Shown here in pieces: positions 44,581 through 44,819 of a DNA stretch of 44,819 nt. This DNA is from Rhizobium sp. (GTDB lineage: Bacteria > Pseudomonadota > Alphaproteobacteria > Rhizobiales > Rhizobiaceae). The notes below the pieces were generated by a model. That model did not search any database, was not told where the DNA came from, and saw nothing but the letters and a program-made list of their open reading frames with translations. The first letter of the stretch is position 1, and each line of letters begins with the position of its first letter. The stretch spans positions 1 through 44,819 of the forward strand of contig JAPZUE010000045.1 of assembly GCA_027533385.1 (NCBI GenBank). Reading direction: 5' to 3'. The position numbers were made by a program, and so were the translations under genes.

Positions 44581-44756
44581 GCGGCGATCGTCTCGCCCAT
44601 ACCTCAGGGTATGTGCAGCGCCTATCGTCGCCGCCCTGACGAAAACCTGCTCCGGCAGAACTGCTTCCATTTAAAAATGAACGGCTTGTCTTATGATTTC
44701 CGTGCTTCTTCGTGAGATAAAGAAGCGCCGGAGAGGACGGCCATCCTTCTCCGGCG
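44581..44756. repeat. gene-free right edge with nested inverted repeats
   Basis: GCGGCGA (44581-44587) pairs with TCGCCGC (44628-44634) around an inner CATACC-TCAG-GGTATG hairpin (44598-44613). A second hairpin, CGCCGGAGA (44726-44734) with TCTCCGGCG (44748-44756), follows; on the minus strand it is succeeded by CTTCTTTATC, so it could terminate a leftward gene that starts beyond the window. No coding frame with a ribosome binding site is visible in 44521-44819. Confidence 0.4.
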
Positions 44757-44819
44757 ATGGGGGACGGATCGATTACGGCAAGGCCGCCATTCTTGCGAAT
44801 GCCGGGCTGAGTTAGAGTT

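Noticed and set aside
44530..44819. Minus-strand frames open to the right edge
   Set aside because: No residues resemble a known C-terminus, and one frame has stop codons 15 codons apart; there is not enough sequence to judge.

Overview
The window is a high-GC alphaproteobacterial segment, almost certainly from a Rhizobiales (Rhizobiaceae-like) chromosome or chromid. The evidence is the gene repertoire: ABC sugar operons next to LacI regulators, a glycerol-type ABC transporter with a two-helix extra subunit, a branched-chain keto acid dehydrogenase operon ending in lpdV, and a glxABCD-glnT cluster. Gene density is near 95%. There are no rRNA or tRNA genes, no CRISPR array and no complete mobile element.

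Layout. (1) 1-2007: the left edge may carry the end of an insertion element. Next to it is a sugar-binding protein gene cut off after 84 codons, and then its divergent LacI-type regulator, which is intact. (2) 2008-10574: a second LacI-type regulator (minus) faces an operon for a binding protein, two permeases, a two-helix membrane protein, two ATPases and a fused dihydroxyacetone kinase. Two perfect palindromes with centres 30 bp apart lie between regulator and operon. (3) 10649-15273: a response regulator and a large histidine kinase whose sensor half is an NCS1-type permease, on the minus strand. (4) 15273-21831: an amide/urea ABC transporter (urtABCDE type) followed by formamidase fmdA and zinc-ribbon fmdB. 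(5) 32852-21980 (minus): a nine-gene operon holding the branched-chain keto acid dehydrogenase (E1alpha, E1beta, E2, E3), isovaleryl-CoA dehydrogenase, both methylcrotonyl-CoA carboxylase subunits, a MaoC-type hydratase and a CitE-type lyase. (6) 32982-38222: an AraC regulator and a divergent SDR, thiolase, acyl-CoA dehydrogenase and 3-hydroxyisobutyrate dehydrogenase. (7) 38394-44520: a GlxA regulator, an XRE-cupin regulator, a three-part glutamate-synthase-like enzyme and a type III glutamine synthetase / gamma-glutamylmethylamide synthetase. The last 299 bases hold only inverted repeats.

How they work together. The window is catabolic: uptake of a small polyol or triose feeding dihydroxyacetone phosphate; uptake and hydrolysis of formamide or related amides as a nitrogen source, probably sensed by the permease-kinase; degradation of leucine, isoleucine and part of valine; and probably assimilation of methylamine or another amine through gamma-glutamyl and N-methylglutamate intermediates.

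Most notable points: a ~45-bp regulatory module repeated upstream of both branched-chain amino acid operons, in the same orientation and at similar distance; replacement of the usual leucine-pathway hydratase and HMG-CoA lyase by a MaoC/CitE pair; the permease-kinase fusion with a cysteine-rich linker; a glutamate-synthase-like subunit without the usual Fe-S cysteines; and strong hairpins between the first and later genes of several operons. All functions are read from sequence by eye; no database search was run.
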